A stretch of DNA of 17,579 nucleotides from JBIKIW01 sp044361365 (GCA_044361365.1 JBIKIW010000029.1:1-17579); one strand, 5' to 3'. Shown: positions 1-8,045, counted from the stretch's first letter. Program-made: numbers and translations. The notes: a model not told the origin generated them from the letters alone.

Positions 1-116
1 TGGTTACACAGAGGAATGAAGTTAGAAAGAAGGAATAAGTTACTACTCAACTTGCTCTACAATTTGAAAGGGTAAAAGTATTAAATCTGACAATTCCATG
101 CCTTAAAAAATGGATA
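1..116. other. Window edge, possible C-terminal end of a plus-strand gene
   Basis: Frame 1 of the plus strand is open from the first base for 24 codons and ends at TAA 73-75; the residues are basic and leucine-rich (WLHRGMKLERRN then KLLLNLLYNLKG). It could be the tail of a gene that starts outside the window, but 24 open codons can occur by chance. Nothing else is recognisable here, and no terminator with a T-run was seen downstream of the beta-helix gene that ends at 117. Confidence 0.2.
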
Positions 117-476
117 TTAACTCGAATTAAATGTTCCTGAGTTAATTTTGCTGTTTCCTACATTTGTCCAATTTGATCCGTTCCAATAAGCTAATGATTT
201 TCCAGCGTTTGATGGTGTCCCTACAGTGTTAATTGCTCCAGTACCTGAGGAAGATTTAAAGGTTGTAGGTCCACTTAAAATACTCATCTTAGAATCGATA
301 GCAAAGTTTTGAGAGAAAGATATGTTTTGAAGATTAAAGTAATAACCATCATATTTATTAGCATCAGTTGATGATCCCGTTATTCGAATAGCACCTTGGT
401 ATAAATCTATAGTAGCATTTGTTAAATTTGGCTGAATCCAGTAGTTGTTACTCAGGACGGTGCCTGAAAAATCATC
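117..476 (-). pseudogene. Out-of-frame C-terminal continuation of the beta-helix/DUF2341 protein
   Basis: Reading the minus strand from the end of the T-run, a frame opens with DDFSGTVLSNNYW and stays open for 119 codons to TAA at 117-119. It has no good start codon at its head. A DUF2341 domain is commonly followed by an F-DDFSG segment that begins a concanavalin-A/LamG-like beta-sandwich, so this is the natural continuation of the upstream protein (ends NTFTFF) shifted by one base. The segment is rich in Asn, Ser, Thr and Gly, with the YWNGSNWTNVG pattern typical of secreted beta-sandwich domains. It is shorter than a full LamG domain, so the protein may end early or contain another lesion. 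Removing one T from the 8-T run joins the two parts into about 1031 residues. Confidence 0.75.
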
Positions 477-3213
477 AAAAAAAAGTAAAAGTATTTTTTG
501 GGTTTGACGCTAAGGTTTTAGTGGTATCTCCATATGTCATTTTTAGTTGGCTTGAGCCAATTGGCAGGTTTGGCACTTTCACCCAGAAGCGAGTTTTGGT
601 TGTGCCACAACCATCTTCCAGCCAATAGGTAAGTTCAGAATATTGATCACTAAATCGAAGATCCCCACAATCAGCTTTTAGCTTTCCTGTTTGAATTAAA
701 CTTGCGGTATCCACCTCAATAAGTAGCGGGTAATCAGATAATTTGGTTGAGTTTGTATTTGAAATAGTTATATCTTTTGAATAAGTTTTTTTGTTACTAA
801 AACCTGTTCCAGTTATTGTGATAGCTGTGTTACCTGCAGTTGGTCCGCTAGTAGGGGAAACTGACGAAATGTTTGAGCTTGAAATATTAATCGATCCAAT
901 CTTAACCCAATCCGCACCTGATAATTTTACAAACACATCTTGAGTAGCAGAGGTGATATTTGGTAAATTTAGGTTAGACCAAATTGCTGTGGTTAAATGG
1001 GTTTGATAATTGGTTTGATTAACACAGGTTGATTCGCTACCACTTCCTATTTTTATACCAAAATCTGATCCGATCTTTCGACCAAAAGGAATATTTGCAA
1101 TTGTGCAGGTTGCATTTGCGGCTAAATTGTTACAGGCTGCAGTTAAGCTAACTAGATCTTTTGGCAAAATTAAAGCTCCAGCTACAAATGGTAGTTTTCC
1201 ATATTCGATAGCTCCACTGTCTGGTAGATTGATTGGTGCCATTGGGGCATCCATATAAGGTGAGCCTAGATTTTGCCCTGCATCAATTCCTGGAGAATAA
1301 CTCTTTAAATTTAAATTGCCAGTACTTGGATCAACGTAGCTTGGATTGGTAAAATTATTTTCACTAATTGCTCCTTTTGAAGTATTAATATCAAATTTGT
1401 CAGCTAGGTTATTTTTGTAGATTGTACCATTAAGATTTTGAGGACGCCCTCGATAGTCGGCTTTTGCATCTCCGCCAATATTACCCGAAACAGAATTATT
1501 ATAAATAAAACGGTTAGCTTGAGCGGTCTCAGGGTATTGAGTAACCACCGTTCCGTTTGTACCGTATGAAAAAATTCCGTCGTGTGAAGTATTCCAAACA
1601 ATATTTCGATATACTTTGTAATTATAAGTGTCATCATCTAAATAAATTCCAAAACCTCCAAAATAGCTGGAGTTGTTATCGAGTTCGGCATAGTTATCAT
1701 GAACGTAATTGTAGGCTATTTCTGCACCTTTCCCGTCAGTTCCCCAAGTGTAAATATTCCCAAGATCGTTTATTTGAAGATGAGAATGGTAAACATCGTT
1801 GTATATTACGTCGCCAATAACAGGATCAATAATATATCTACCCGTGTTAAATATAGTGTTATTTTGAACCAAGTGTTTATTCGTGCCTCCTTGATTATTG
1901 CTCGCACTTACTGCGACATCGCTTCCCATATAGGCTACGTCGTGAATTACATTATTTATAATCTTATTTGAACTAGTATTATCTGCTACAGAAATCATTG
2001 AACCTGCACTATAGGCAAAATAGCTATCTTTAATTGTGTTGTTACTTCCTTTTATTTCCAAACCTCTTGTTCCTTGCCAGTTTAGCCACATAGGTCGAAT
2101 TTCCTGAAAATGCCATAAATACTGAAGTTTAATATTTTGAATCAAGCTGTTGTTGGTATTTGAATCGGTTTTAATACCACCTGCAAAAATTTCTAAGCCA
2201 TCAATTGTGGTGTTACTTTTTCCTGATAGATCAAACGCATACGCTCGCTTTCGGGCTTCAATAACTGAATTTGAATTTATAGGGTTGCTTCCATCTGGCA
2301 TCATCAAACTCAGCACGTTGTCTTTCCAAAACCATTCACCATTGTTATCGAGGGCTGCTAGTTTTCCCCAAAGATAAAAATAATTTCCTTTTCGAGGAGT
2401 GTAGTAAAGACCGTTATCGCCTTGTTGATCTGTGCCTAACGTAGTCTGATCACCAGCATCAAGATTACAGGCAAAACTTACTTCTGTTTGGGTTTGAGTA
2501 CCAACATCACAGGTAGTATGAATCATATTTGTACCAACTCCAAAATTTATTTTAGCACCATTAAACAATCCGCTCGGAACATTTTGTAAATCTGAATCTA
2601 AATAGGTTGCACTGTGTGCTTGTAGGTTTGTTGCAGAATCGGCTCTGGCATCATCTTCTCTGACTCCAGCTTGGTTGGTAATATTTGTAACATTTTGAAT
2701 AGGAATATTTGGCCACCTAGCTTCGACCATCATTTTTCCATCTACAAAAATTTGATTATTTGTGGTTTGTTCCCATGTTCTTACATTCATGTTCCAGTTC
2801 ATGGTAGCTTGATAAATATTACCACTGTAGTTTGAAAATGAATTGTTTGGAATTATCTCATTTCCTGAAATTACGGCTTTTTCGTTGTTGTAGTTTATGA
2901 AAGTTACTCCAGAATTGGCAGGAGTTACAGTTTCTCTGTAGGTTCCAGCTCGAATTACACAGCTATCTCCAGACACTGTCACGCTCGCACATTTTTGAAT
3001 TGTTTTGAAAGGCAATTGCAATGTTCCGGCATTGGAGTCGTTTCCGCTTGGGCTAATGTAAAAAATATTAGCTGAGGCGAATGCGATAGATGAATTTTTC
3101 CCAAGTAGAACAAACGAAAATACCATTGAAAAAACAAACAAAGCTATTATTAATTTTTGGCTTAAAAAATTTCTTTTTACTATATTTTGATGTAATTTCA
3201 TAAGAGCTAACAT
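475..3213 (-). CDS. Secreted right-handed beta-helix protein with IPT/TIG and DUF2341 domains (frameshifted at 3' end)
   Basis: Large exported protein, probably bound to or released from the cell surface; the ligand or substrate is unknown. Seen: a basic N-terminus and hydrophobic core at about residues 20-37 with a likely signal-peptidase site near AFASA (44-48). FYISPSGNDSNAGT follows, the usual opening of DUF1565/pectate-lyase-like beta-helices; then roughly 600 residues rich in Asn/Gly turns (NNTI, NNVI, SYFAYSAG) as expected for beta-helix coils. An IPT/TIG-like stretch lies at 776-807 (SVSPTSGPTAGNTAITITG) and a DUF2341 domain at about 808-905 (DLRFSD, YWLEDG, FWVKVP, MTYGD). The frame ends by TGA directly after a run of 8 T, and the next frame carries the expected continuation (117-476), so this stop is probably not the original end. 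The ATG at 3211-3213 has no clear Shine-Dalgarno; Met5 is an alternative. Polysaccharide lyase or adhesin roles are possible but not shown. Confidence 0.85.
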   Translation of the reverse strand: MLALMKLHQNIVKRNFLSQKLIIALFVFSMVFSFVLLGKNSSIAFASANIFYISPSGNDSNAGTLQLPFKTIQKCASVTVSGDSCVIRAGTYRETVTPANSGVTFINYNNEKAVISGNEIIPNNSFSNYSGNIYQATMNWNMNVRTWEQTTNNQIFVDGKMMVEARWPNIPIQNVTNITNQAGVREDDARADSATNLQAHSATYLDSDLQNVPSGLFNGAKINFGVGTNMIHTTCDVGTQTQTEVSFACNLDAGDQTTLGTDQQGDNGLYYTPRKGNYFYLWGKLAALDNNGEWFWKDNVLSLMMPDGSNPINSNSVIEARKRAYAFDLSGKSNTTIDGLEIFAGGIKTDSNTNNSLIQNIKLQYLWHFQEIRPMWLNWQGTRGLEIKGSNNTIKDSYFAYSAGSMISVADNTSSNKIINNVIHDVAYMGSDVAVSASNNQGGTNKHLVQNNTIFNTGRYIIDPVIGDVIYNDVYHSHLQINDLGNIYTWGTDGKGAEIAYNYVHDNYAELDNNSSYFGGFGIYLDDDTYNYKVYRNIVWNTSHDGIFSYGTNGTVVTQYPETAQANRFIYNNSVSGNIGGDAKADYRGRPQNLNGTIYKNNLADKFDINTSKGAISENNFTNPSYVDPSTGNLNLKSYSPGIDAGQNLGSPYMDAPMAPINLPDSGAIEYGKLPFVAGALILPKDLVSLTAACNNLAANATCTIANIPFGRKIGSDFGIKIGSGSESTCVNQTNYQTHLTTAIWSNLNLPNITSATQDVFVKLSGADWVKIGSINISSSNISSVSPTSGPTAGNTAITITGTGFSNKKTYSKDITISNTNSTKLSDYPLLIEVDTASLIQTGKLKADCGDLRFSDQYSELTYWLEDGCGTTKTRFWVKVPNLPIGSSQLKMTYGDTTKTLASNPKNTFTFF

Positions 3214-3218
3214 TTATT

Positions 3219-3235
3219 AAATATGCTTCATATTT
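3219..3235. promoter_or_regulatory. Perfect 7-bp inverted repeat just upstream of the beta-helix gene
   Basis: AAATATG-CTT-CATATTT is a perfect 7-bp palindrome with a 3-base centre, ending 5 bases before the ATG of the beta-helix gene. On the minus strand it overlaps a weak possible -10 (CATATT, 17 bases after TTGATT). It may be an operator for a dimeric regulator; the MarR gene just upstream is a candidate, but its own putative operator at 4133-4152 has a different sequence. In such AT-rich DNA it could also be chance. Confidence 0.3.
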
Positions 3236-3266
3236 TCATTTAAATCAACTTAAAAAAGGTTTTTGA

Positions 3267-3695
3267 TTATAATGTTTTTTTGGGTAAATTGATTTCTGCT
3301 TCTTTGCTAAAAAACTCAGAGTCAGTCTTTTCCACAACGGGAATCGCTTTTTGAACTAACTCAAGACCTTGCTTGGTTAGGGTTATTTTTTTAACTCTTG
3401 TGTCAATTTGACCTTGAATTCGACTAACTAATTCTTTCTTTTCTAAGATTGAAAGCGTACTAGAAATTTGCATTTTATCAATTTTTGAGTACTTTGCAAT
3501 ATCTTGTTGATTTATTTCTGATTTGGTTTGAGATAACCAGTAAATTACAGCGAGAACCACAAACTGCATATGAGTAATTTTATACGGACTCAAGCTTCGA
3601 TTTATGAGTCTTTGCCAAGTCATTGTGGTCTGCCAAAAAACAAAACCTGTGCTTTGAGCTGGGTTATTAAAATTAGAAACTGTCTTACTATTCAT
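3267..3695 (-). CDS. MarR-family winged-helix transcriptional regulator
   Basis: Dimeric DNA-binding repressor or activator of the MarR family, usually responding to small phenolic or oxidative signals. Seen: an N-terminal dimerisation helix, the helix-turn-helix region INQQDIAKYSKIDKMQISSTLSILEKKELV, and the wing IQGQIDTRVKKITLTKQG, whose D-x-R and LT-x-G pattern is diagnostic. At about 142 residues it has family length, although the last 15 residues (EINLPKKTL) fit poorly and the C-terminal helix may be short. The ATG at 3693-3695 is preferred; a TTG at 3699-3701 two codons upstream is possible. It begins 7 bases after the stop of the SRPBCC gene, so the two are surely co-transcribed. The likely operator lies in their shared promoter (4133-4152), which suggests autoregulation. 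Confidence 0.88.
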   Translation of the reverse strand: MNSKTVSNFNNPAQSTGFVFWQTTMTWQRLINRSLSPYKITHMQFVVLAVIYWLSQTKSEINQQDIAKYSKIDKMQISSTLSILEKKELVSRIQGQIDTRVKKITLTKQGLELVQKAIPVVEKTDSEFFSKEAEINLPKKTL

Positions 3696-3702
3696 AACCA
3701 AA

Positions 3703-4119
3703 TTACTTTTTTTCAGCCATCAAAATTAGCTTTTCTACTGCACCTGGCAACCCTTTGGCAATATTTCTACCGATCAAAAATCCAAACAAAAAACTTAAAA
3801 AACCTGAAATCTGGAGCTTGTGAGTAATTTCAAAACCACCTTTAGCTTCTTTCAAAGTGTGAATAAAATCCATTTGGCAAAAAGGCAATAAAGTTGTGTC
3901 TGTAAAACTCTTTAAATAAGTACATTCTGTCATCACAAATTCAGCTTTTGGTCCATTTTTAGGTTTCAAAATTCCCTTACTTCCAACTACAAAATCACCA
4001 AATATCTGAGATTCCAAAACATCATTATCCCATTTATTCCAATTCTCAACATCACTCCAAATTTTCCAAACCTGCTCTTTGCTCGAAGTTGTTTGTCGTG
4101 TTGTTGTTGTAATAAACAT
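3703..4119 (-). CDS. SRPBCC-family (START-like, polyketide cyclase/dehydrase type) protein
   Basis: Predicted small soluble protein with the helix-grip fold that binds hydrophobic ligands; no reaction can be assigned. Seen: an N-terminal strand ITTTTRQTTSSKEQVWKIWSDVENWNKWDNDV, the classic SRPBCC opening (W-x-x-W-x-D-x-x-x-W-x-x-W), then alternating strands and a long amphipathic C-terminal helix (about 112-138) that normally closes the pocket. Length (138 aa) is normal. It is the first gene of a two-gene operon with the MarR regulator; such pairs often respond to and handle the same ligand, which is an inference here. The start ATG lies only about 4-6 bases downstream of the predicted transcription start, so translation may be leaderless. 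Confidence 0.85.
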   Translation of the reverse strand: MFITTTTRQTTSSKEQVWKIWSDVENWNKWDNDVLESQIFGDFVVGSKGILKPKNGPKAEFVMTECTYLKSFTDTTLLPFCQMDFIHTLKEAKGGFEITHKLQISGFLSFLFGFLIGRNIAKGLPGAVEKLILMAEKK

Positions 4120-4129
4120 AGTAAATGGT

Positions 4130-4159
4130 TTTATAGTATAATATTTTACTATTTGTCAA
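4130..4159 (-). promoter_or_regulatory. Promoter of the SRPBCC-marR operon
   Basis: On the minus strand TTGACA (4154-4159, perfect -35) is followed after 18 bases by TATAAA (4130-4135). The -10 lies about 11 bases from the ATG at 4117-4119, leaving almost no leader. The spacer is almost fully occupied by the palindrome at 4133-4152. This is the best-matching sigma70-type promoter in the window. Confidence 0.65.
4133..4152. promoter_or_regulatory. Putative MarR operator (20-bp imperfect palindrome)
   Basis: ATAGTATAATATTTTACTAT is self-complementary at 18 of 20 positions (mismatch pair at positions 7 and 14). It lies between the -35 and -10 boxes and overlaps the -10, the classic place for MarR-type repression. 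Length and symmetry fit MarR sites of about 16-20 bp. Binding by the downstream regulator is inferred. Confidence 0.6.
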
Positions 4160-4189
4160 AAATATATATTTACACCTTTCAAGTCAGCC

Positions 4190-5941
4190 TCACCCCTCCA
4201 ACCCCTCAATCTCAGTTTGCACTTCCAGCCACCTAATTTCTTTGTGATTGATAGTCGTCTGGTTGTTTTCCGCATCAACTCCATTTGCGACTAAATCTTG
4301 AAGACTGCTAATTTTTTTCTCGAGTTTAGAAAGTTCTTTTTTGAGTTCATATAATTTTTTTCGTGCTTCTTTGTCTGGAGATTTTTTGCCATTTTCATCG
4401 TATTTTTCTTCAATTGCAACCTTTTGATTTCCACCAAATTCTTTTTCCGCCTCCTCTTCAAGTTGCCAAACATAATCCTCGTAAGTTCCCAAAATTCGCT
4501 TTATATTTCCGCTCTTAACCTCCATAATTTCATTGGCAATTAGGTTCACAAAAGTTCGATTGTGACTCACTACAATTACGGTTCCATTAAAATTCCCAAG
4601 AGCTTCTCCCATCGCTTCCACCGTTTCAAAATCCAAGTGATTCGTAGGTTCGTCGAGCAAATAAACATCCGCTTTGGTCAGGAACATTCCCGCCAAACAA
4701 AGCCTCGCCTTTTCACCTCCACTCATAACCCCGATTTTTTTGGAGTAATCATCTCGTTTAAATAAGAAATTCCCAAGGACTTGGTAAATTTGCTCATCTT
4801 TAATTCCAGCTACAGCCATGTACCTGATGTAACTTAAAATCGTATCTTCAGGATCAAGTGCCAAGTTTACATGTTGAGCGTAAAAGGCAACTTTTAGGTT
4901 TGACCGCCACTCGGATTTGCCAGCTAAAGGTTTTAAACTTCCTGCAATAGTTTTGAGTAAAGTACTCTTCCCCTGCCCGTTATCCCCCAAAATTGCCACT
5001 TTTTTGCCTCTTTCAATTTCAAAATTAATTCCACTTCCAACCACCTTATCTGGGTAACCAATTACCAAATCCTTACACTCTAGTCCAACTCCTTGCTTGG
5101 CTTCCACGGTAGGAATATGCATTTTGACCGTCGAAAAAGCTTTGTTGATTCCTATCTTTTTGGCGTCCAATTTGGTAATTTGTTTGAGTTTGGATTGGGC
5201 TGAAGCTGCCATACTCGCCTTGGCACCAAACCGATCCACAAAAGTCTGCAATTGCTTTTGCTTTTTCTCGATATTTTCGTTTACGCTGGCGGCCAATTCT
5301 TTTTGTTCCTCTTTGTATTCCAAATATTCTTCAAGTCCTTCTGGGTGTAAAAACAACTTCCCATGATCCACATCAAGCGTGGAAGTACAAGTTTTTTTGA
5401 TAAACTCACGATCGTGTGTGATTACCATAAAAGCACCCTTAAATGTCTTCAAAAACTGCTCGAGCAAAATCAAAGTCGATAAATCCAAATAGTTGGTCGG
5501 TTCATCTAAAAGCAACAAATTTGGTTCAAAAAGTAGTGTCGCCGTAAGTTTTACCCGCATCTGGTAGCCTCCAGACAAATCCCCGATTAGTCCGCTTAAT
5601 TTTTCATTTTTAAGCTGAAACTGACTCGCCACCTTTGCACACTCCCACTCAGGTTTGCCGGTGTATCGCTCCAAAAACCCAATCACGGTTTCATCGGGCG
5701 TGAACGGATCATTTTGAGGAATATAACCAAGCCGCAAATTCGGCATTTTCAAAATCTCCCCAGTATCAATTTCTTCGTCGCCAGTAATCATCTTAAAAAA
5801 GGTGGTCTTTCCAGCTCCATTTCTACCCACAACTCCAATCTTTTGCTTCTCCATAATCGACACAGAAGCCGAATCCAAAATCACCTTTTCACCATAACTT
5901 TTACTCAAATTTCGTACCTGCAGAAGCATCTTTTCAGCCAT
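4190..5941 (-). CDS. ABC-F family ATPase (ribosome-associated type)
   Basis: Soluble twin-ATPase protein of the ABC-F group (EttA/Uup/YdiF/YheS and antibiotic-resistance relatives), which act on the ribosome rather than in membrane transport. Seen: first ABC domain with Walker A GRNGAGKT (39-46), signature LSGGY (122-126), Walker B/D-loop LLLLDEPTNYLD (142-153) and switch His in THDRE; a charged linker at about 205-262, where the P-site tRNA interaction motif lies; second domain with GDNGQGKS (319-326), MSGGE (406-410), LLDEPTNHLD (428-437) and SHNRTF; and a C-terminal coiled-coil (about 480-583) rich in Lys/Glu, as in Uup-type proteins. No membrane segments. The start is 16 bases after the stop of the membrane-protein gene, so it is probably the last gene of that string. 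Whether it is housekeeping or resistance cannot be told from sequence. Confidence 0.93.
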   Translation of the reverse strand: MAEKMLLQVRNLSKSYGEKVILDSASVSIMEKQKIGVVGRNGAGKTTFFKMITGDEEIDTGEILKMPNLRLGYIPQNDPFTPDETVIGFLERYTGKPEWECAKVASQFQLKNEKLSGLIGDLSGGYQMRVKLTATLLFEPNLLLLDEPTNYLDLSTLILLEQFLKTFKGAFMVITHDREFIKKTCTSTLDVDHGKLFLHPEGLEEYLEYKEEQKELAASVNENIEKKQKQLQTFVDRFGAKASMAASAQSKLKQITKLDAKKIGINKAFSTVKMHIPTVEAKQGVGLECKDLVIGYPDKVVGSGINFEIERGKKVAILGDNGQGKSTLLKTIAGSLKPLAGKSEWRSNLKVAFYAQHVNLALDPEDTILSYIRYMAVAGIKDEQIYQVLGNFLFKRDDYSKKIGVMSGGEKARLCLAGMFLTKADVYLLDEPTNHLDFETVEAMGEALGNFNGTVIVVSHNRTFVNLIANEIMEVKSGNIKRILGTYEDYVWQLEEEAEKEFGGNQKVAIEEKYDENGKKSPDKEARKKLYELKKELSKLEKKISSLQDLVANGVDAENNQTTINHKEIRWLEVQTEIEGLEG

Positions 5942-5957
5942 AAACTAAAGTATTTCG

Positions 5958-6632
5958 TCAGGTTTTGGGTAATGTCAATTTGTCATTTAATTTAAGCTTA
6001 TCAGATTGTAATATTGATTTTGTATCATCAAACAAATCTTTTGGTATACCGTGAATTGTAATTTGTGGTATAGATCTTAACTCTTCTTTGTAAGAAGCAT
6101 CATATTTTCTTTGAATTCTCCTAATAGTTTGTTTTTTACTTCTTTGAATAGATTTGGTAACATAATAGCCAAAATACAAAAATATTAGCAATATAGTTGA
6201 TATATAGATTATTATACGGACACCAAAATCAGAAATAAAAAGTGGAATCAAACTTTGTATCCGATCAAAATAACCAGCAGCTATATAGAAAAATACCAAG
6301 AATATAAGCAACATTGTCGAGACTTTCAGCATCGGTATAATCCATGTGAGAGGTTGTTCAATATTTTCTACTGATTCTAATGATTCGTTCATTTTCTTCT
6401 TATCCAAATACAATTCTGTAATAGATTTACCAATTTCATCGCTTAGCAAGTCTTTTCCATTTGACTCGTCGATAATATCTTTTATCTTTAAATTAATAAC
6501 CTTTGCAGCTGATGAGTTTGCCCTAACTGTTAGGTCTTCTATATCTTCATTGTCTTTTTTATCATCTTTACTAGGTAAGTTTTCTGCCAAGTAAAGTAAT
6601 AATTCTTTGATAGCTGAGGGTATGTCTGACAT
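5958..6632 (-). CDS. Two-helix membrane protein of unknown function
   Basis: Not recognised as a named family. Seen: an acidic, helical N-terminal half (residues 1-95, with KDDKKDNEDIED at 24-35), two hydrophobic helices at about 98-120 (WIIPMLKVSTMLLIFLVFFY) and 137-158 (GVRIIIYISTILLIFLYFGY) joined by a short loop, and a strongly basic segment right after (KSIQRSKKQTIRRIQRK, 160-176) followed by a polar tail. The positive charge suggests that both termini are cytoplasmic, making a hairpin in the membrane. It starts 4 bases after the stop of the interrupted gene (6637-7179), indicating one transcript, and is followed closely by the ABC-F gene. Being paired with a Panacea-like gene, it could be a membrane-acting toxin or effector, but that is speculative. 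Confidence 0.75.
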   Translation of the reverse strand: MSDIPSAIKELLLYLAENLPSKDDKKDNEDIEDLTVRANSSAAKVINLKIKDIIDESNGKDLLSDEIGKSITELYLDKKKMNESLESVENIEQPLTWIIPMLKVSTMLLIFLVFFYIAAGYFDRIQSLIPLFISDFGVRIIIYISTILLIFLYFGYYVTKSIQRSKKQTIRRIQRKYDASYKEELRSIPQITIHGIPKDLFDDTKSILQSDKLKLNDKLTLPKT

Positions 6633-6636
6633 TTGC

Positions 6637-7179
6637 TTAATCTCTAAACTGTTTTAAAATTAAAGATTGGGTAAGCAAGGAGTCGTATTTTGGATTCTGA
6701 TAAACATGTGCTAAAAGAGTTTTTAGTGGTAAAGAATAAAAATAAACTACTTGTGATAGAATTTTTAATAACTTATCATTATCTAAAACACTTTGATCAA
6801 TTTCATCTATTTTAGCTTTCAAAGTTTGAGATATTTTATAATTTTTTCCATACTGGGATGATTCTTCTTCTATTTCACCATCTTTTATTAGTCTTTTAGT
6901 TAAAATAGTTAAATCCTTTGAAAATGGTCCGTAGTTATCAGGTCTGTATACAAAAGGTTCTTCATTAACAATCCGCTAATTGATCAAACTTTGATACTCT
7001 TCAAATTCATTTTGTGCAATAAATATAAGCTTTTGCAGTCTTGTTATGTACTTAAAAGTTTCATATTCAAGTCCACTAGTTTTTGACTCTCTTGATCCAC
7101 AAACCAAAAGAACTAGTCTCAAAAAATCTTTGTTTCCGATTTGCTTTTCTTTCATTTTTTGTAGTGTTATTTTAGGCAT
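6637..7179 (-). pseudogene. Panacea-like/winged-helix-type gene interrupted by an in-frame TAG
   Basis: Two open segments lie in the same frame: codons 1-67 (MPKITLQKMKEK to EEYQSLIN, stop TAG at 6976-6978) and a further 112 codons (RIVNEEPFVYRPDNYGPFSK to LILKQFRD, TAA at 6637-6639). The pattern RLQKLIFIAQ, then FVYRPDNYGPFSKDL, then a leucine-rich helix and a G-x-x-Y-x-I strand crosses the stop and resembles the SocA/Panacea type (KLLYYAQ, AW-YGP-V) or a related small winged-helix group. The second half has no ATG head, only a TTG at 6820-6822, so a single base change in an otherwise intact 180-residue gene is the simplest reading. Panacea domains are known as antitoxins. The downstream membrane gene follows after 4 bases. 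UAG readthrough is an alternative. Confidence 0.6.
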
Positions 7180-7398
7180 TTCGTTTTTTTCTGTTGTTAA
7201 AGTTTAGTCAAGTATTAAAAATAAATTTAGTGCAAGTATTTTATTCTCCAAACCCAAGCGGTCAGTCTCTAACTCTCCCCCAAATGAGCTTTAAACGACT
7301 GATTGATTGTGGTCATAATTCCAACATTTTTAACGGTAATTTGTAGGAATTAGCAAGGCATTTTGCCAAAAGATTTAGATTTATTTTGAGTTATTTTT
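7180..7398. other. Intergenic region between the interrupted gene and the DUF3800 gene
   Basis: This 219-base region separates divergent genes and should carry both promoters, but no convincing -35/-10 pair is visible on either strand. It holds one copy of an imperfect repeat (7297-7332, see separate entry) and a tiny minus-strand ORF, 7269-7316, reading MTTINQSFKAHLGES. A short hairpin GGCA-TTT-TGCC lies just before the DUF3800 gene. Confidence 0.4.
7297..7332. repeat. Imperfect repeat copy 1 (pair with 8156-8191)
   Basis: The core 7297-7321 matches 8156-8180 at 21 of 25 positions in the same orientation, with weaker similarity continuing to about 7332 (12 of 16). Read on the minus strand, the core contains ATG at 7314-7316 and encodes MTTINQSF; the other copy encodes MTTINESF. 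Two of the three coding differences are synonymous (ACA/ACG, ATC/ATT) and one is Gln/Glu, as expected for diverged copies of a gene start. The reading continues only to TAG at 7269-7271. Confidence 0.55.
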
Positions 7399-8040
7399 AT
7401 GAATTATATCTTTATGGACGAAAGCGGAGACCTTTCTTTTAACCTAGAAAAAGCCAAAACTAGTCGAAATTTTATTGTTACTTTTTTGGTCGTAACCAGC
7501 CCCAAACCATTTGAAAAACTTATCAAAAAAACCTTTGCCAAACTCAAAAAATCTCAAATAAAAGCACTCGGTGGAGCTTTACACGCCTATAAACTTTTAC
7601 CCAAAAACAGGATTCAAATCTTACATCAACTGATCAAACTGGATTTTCAAATAATGACAATCAAATTAAACAAATCTAAAGTTTATTCCAAGTTGATAAA
7701 TGAAAAACAGGTTTTGTATAATTATATAACCAACATTTTAATTGACAGGATTTTGAGCAAAAAACTAATCAACACAACTGACGACACTTGCCTAATAGCT
7801 TCCAGGAGGGAAACCAACAAATTTTTGAATCAGAACTTTTGTAATTATTTAGAAAACAGCTCTAAAAAGAGCCACAACACAAATATTAAAATAGAAATAA
7901 AAACCCCTCACGAGGAGAAGTGTTTGCAAGTTGTAGATCTTTTAAGTTGGTCAATTTTTCGCAAAGTTGAACACTCAGATGATTCTTATTATGAAATCTT
8001 AAAATCAAAGTTAGTCGAAGAAAATTCTCTCTTTAAATAG
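7399..8040 (+). CDS. DUF3800 domain-containing protein
   Basis: Member of DUF3800, a family with a predicted RNase H-like fold and likely metal-dependent activity, widespread in accessory regions of bacteria and phages; biochemical role unknown. Seen: the N-terminal motif MNYIFMDESGDLSF (D7, E8), a central helical part with LHAYKLL (61-67), a middle acidic/basic strand region, and the closing helix LQVVDLLSWSIFRKVE (176-191) with the conserved acidic D180. Length (213 aa) is typical. ATG start, no Shine-Dalgarno. The gene ends in TAG, although the frame stays open for about 69 more codons. It lies between two copies of a short repeat, has a GC-rich hairpin 5 bases after its stop, and is transcribed divergently from the interrupted operon. 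Confidence 0.9.
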   Translation: MNYIFMDESGDLSFNLEKAKTSRNFIVTFLVVTSPKPFEKLIKKTFAKLKKSQIKALGGALHAYKLLPKNRIQILHQLIKLDFQIMTIKLNKSKVYSKLINEKQVLYNYITNILIDRILSKKLINTTDDTCLIASRRETNKFLNQNFCNYLENSSKKSHNTNIKIEIKTPHEEKCLQVVDLLSWSIFRKVEHSDDSYYEILKSKLVEENSLFK

Positions 8041-8045
8041 CAAAA

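Noticed and set aside
4291..4473. Small Lys-rich ORF inside the ABC-F gene
   Set aside because: It is a shifted-frame shadow of the coiled-coil coding region, with no independent start signal.
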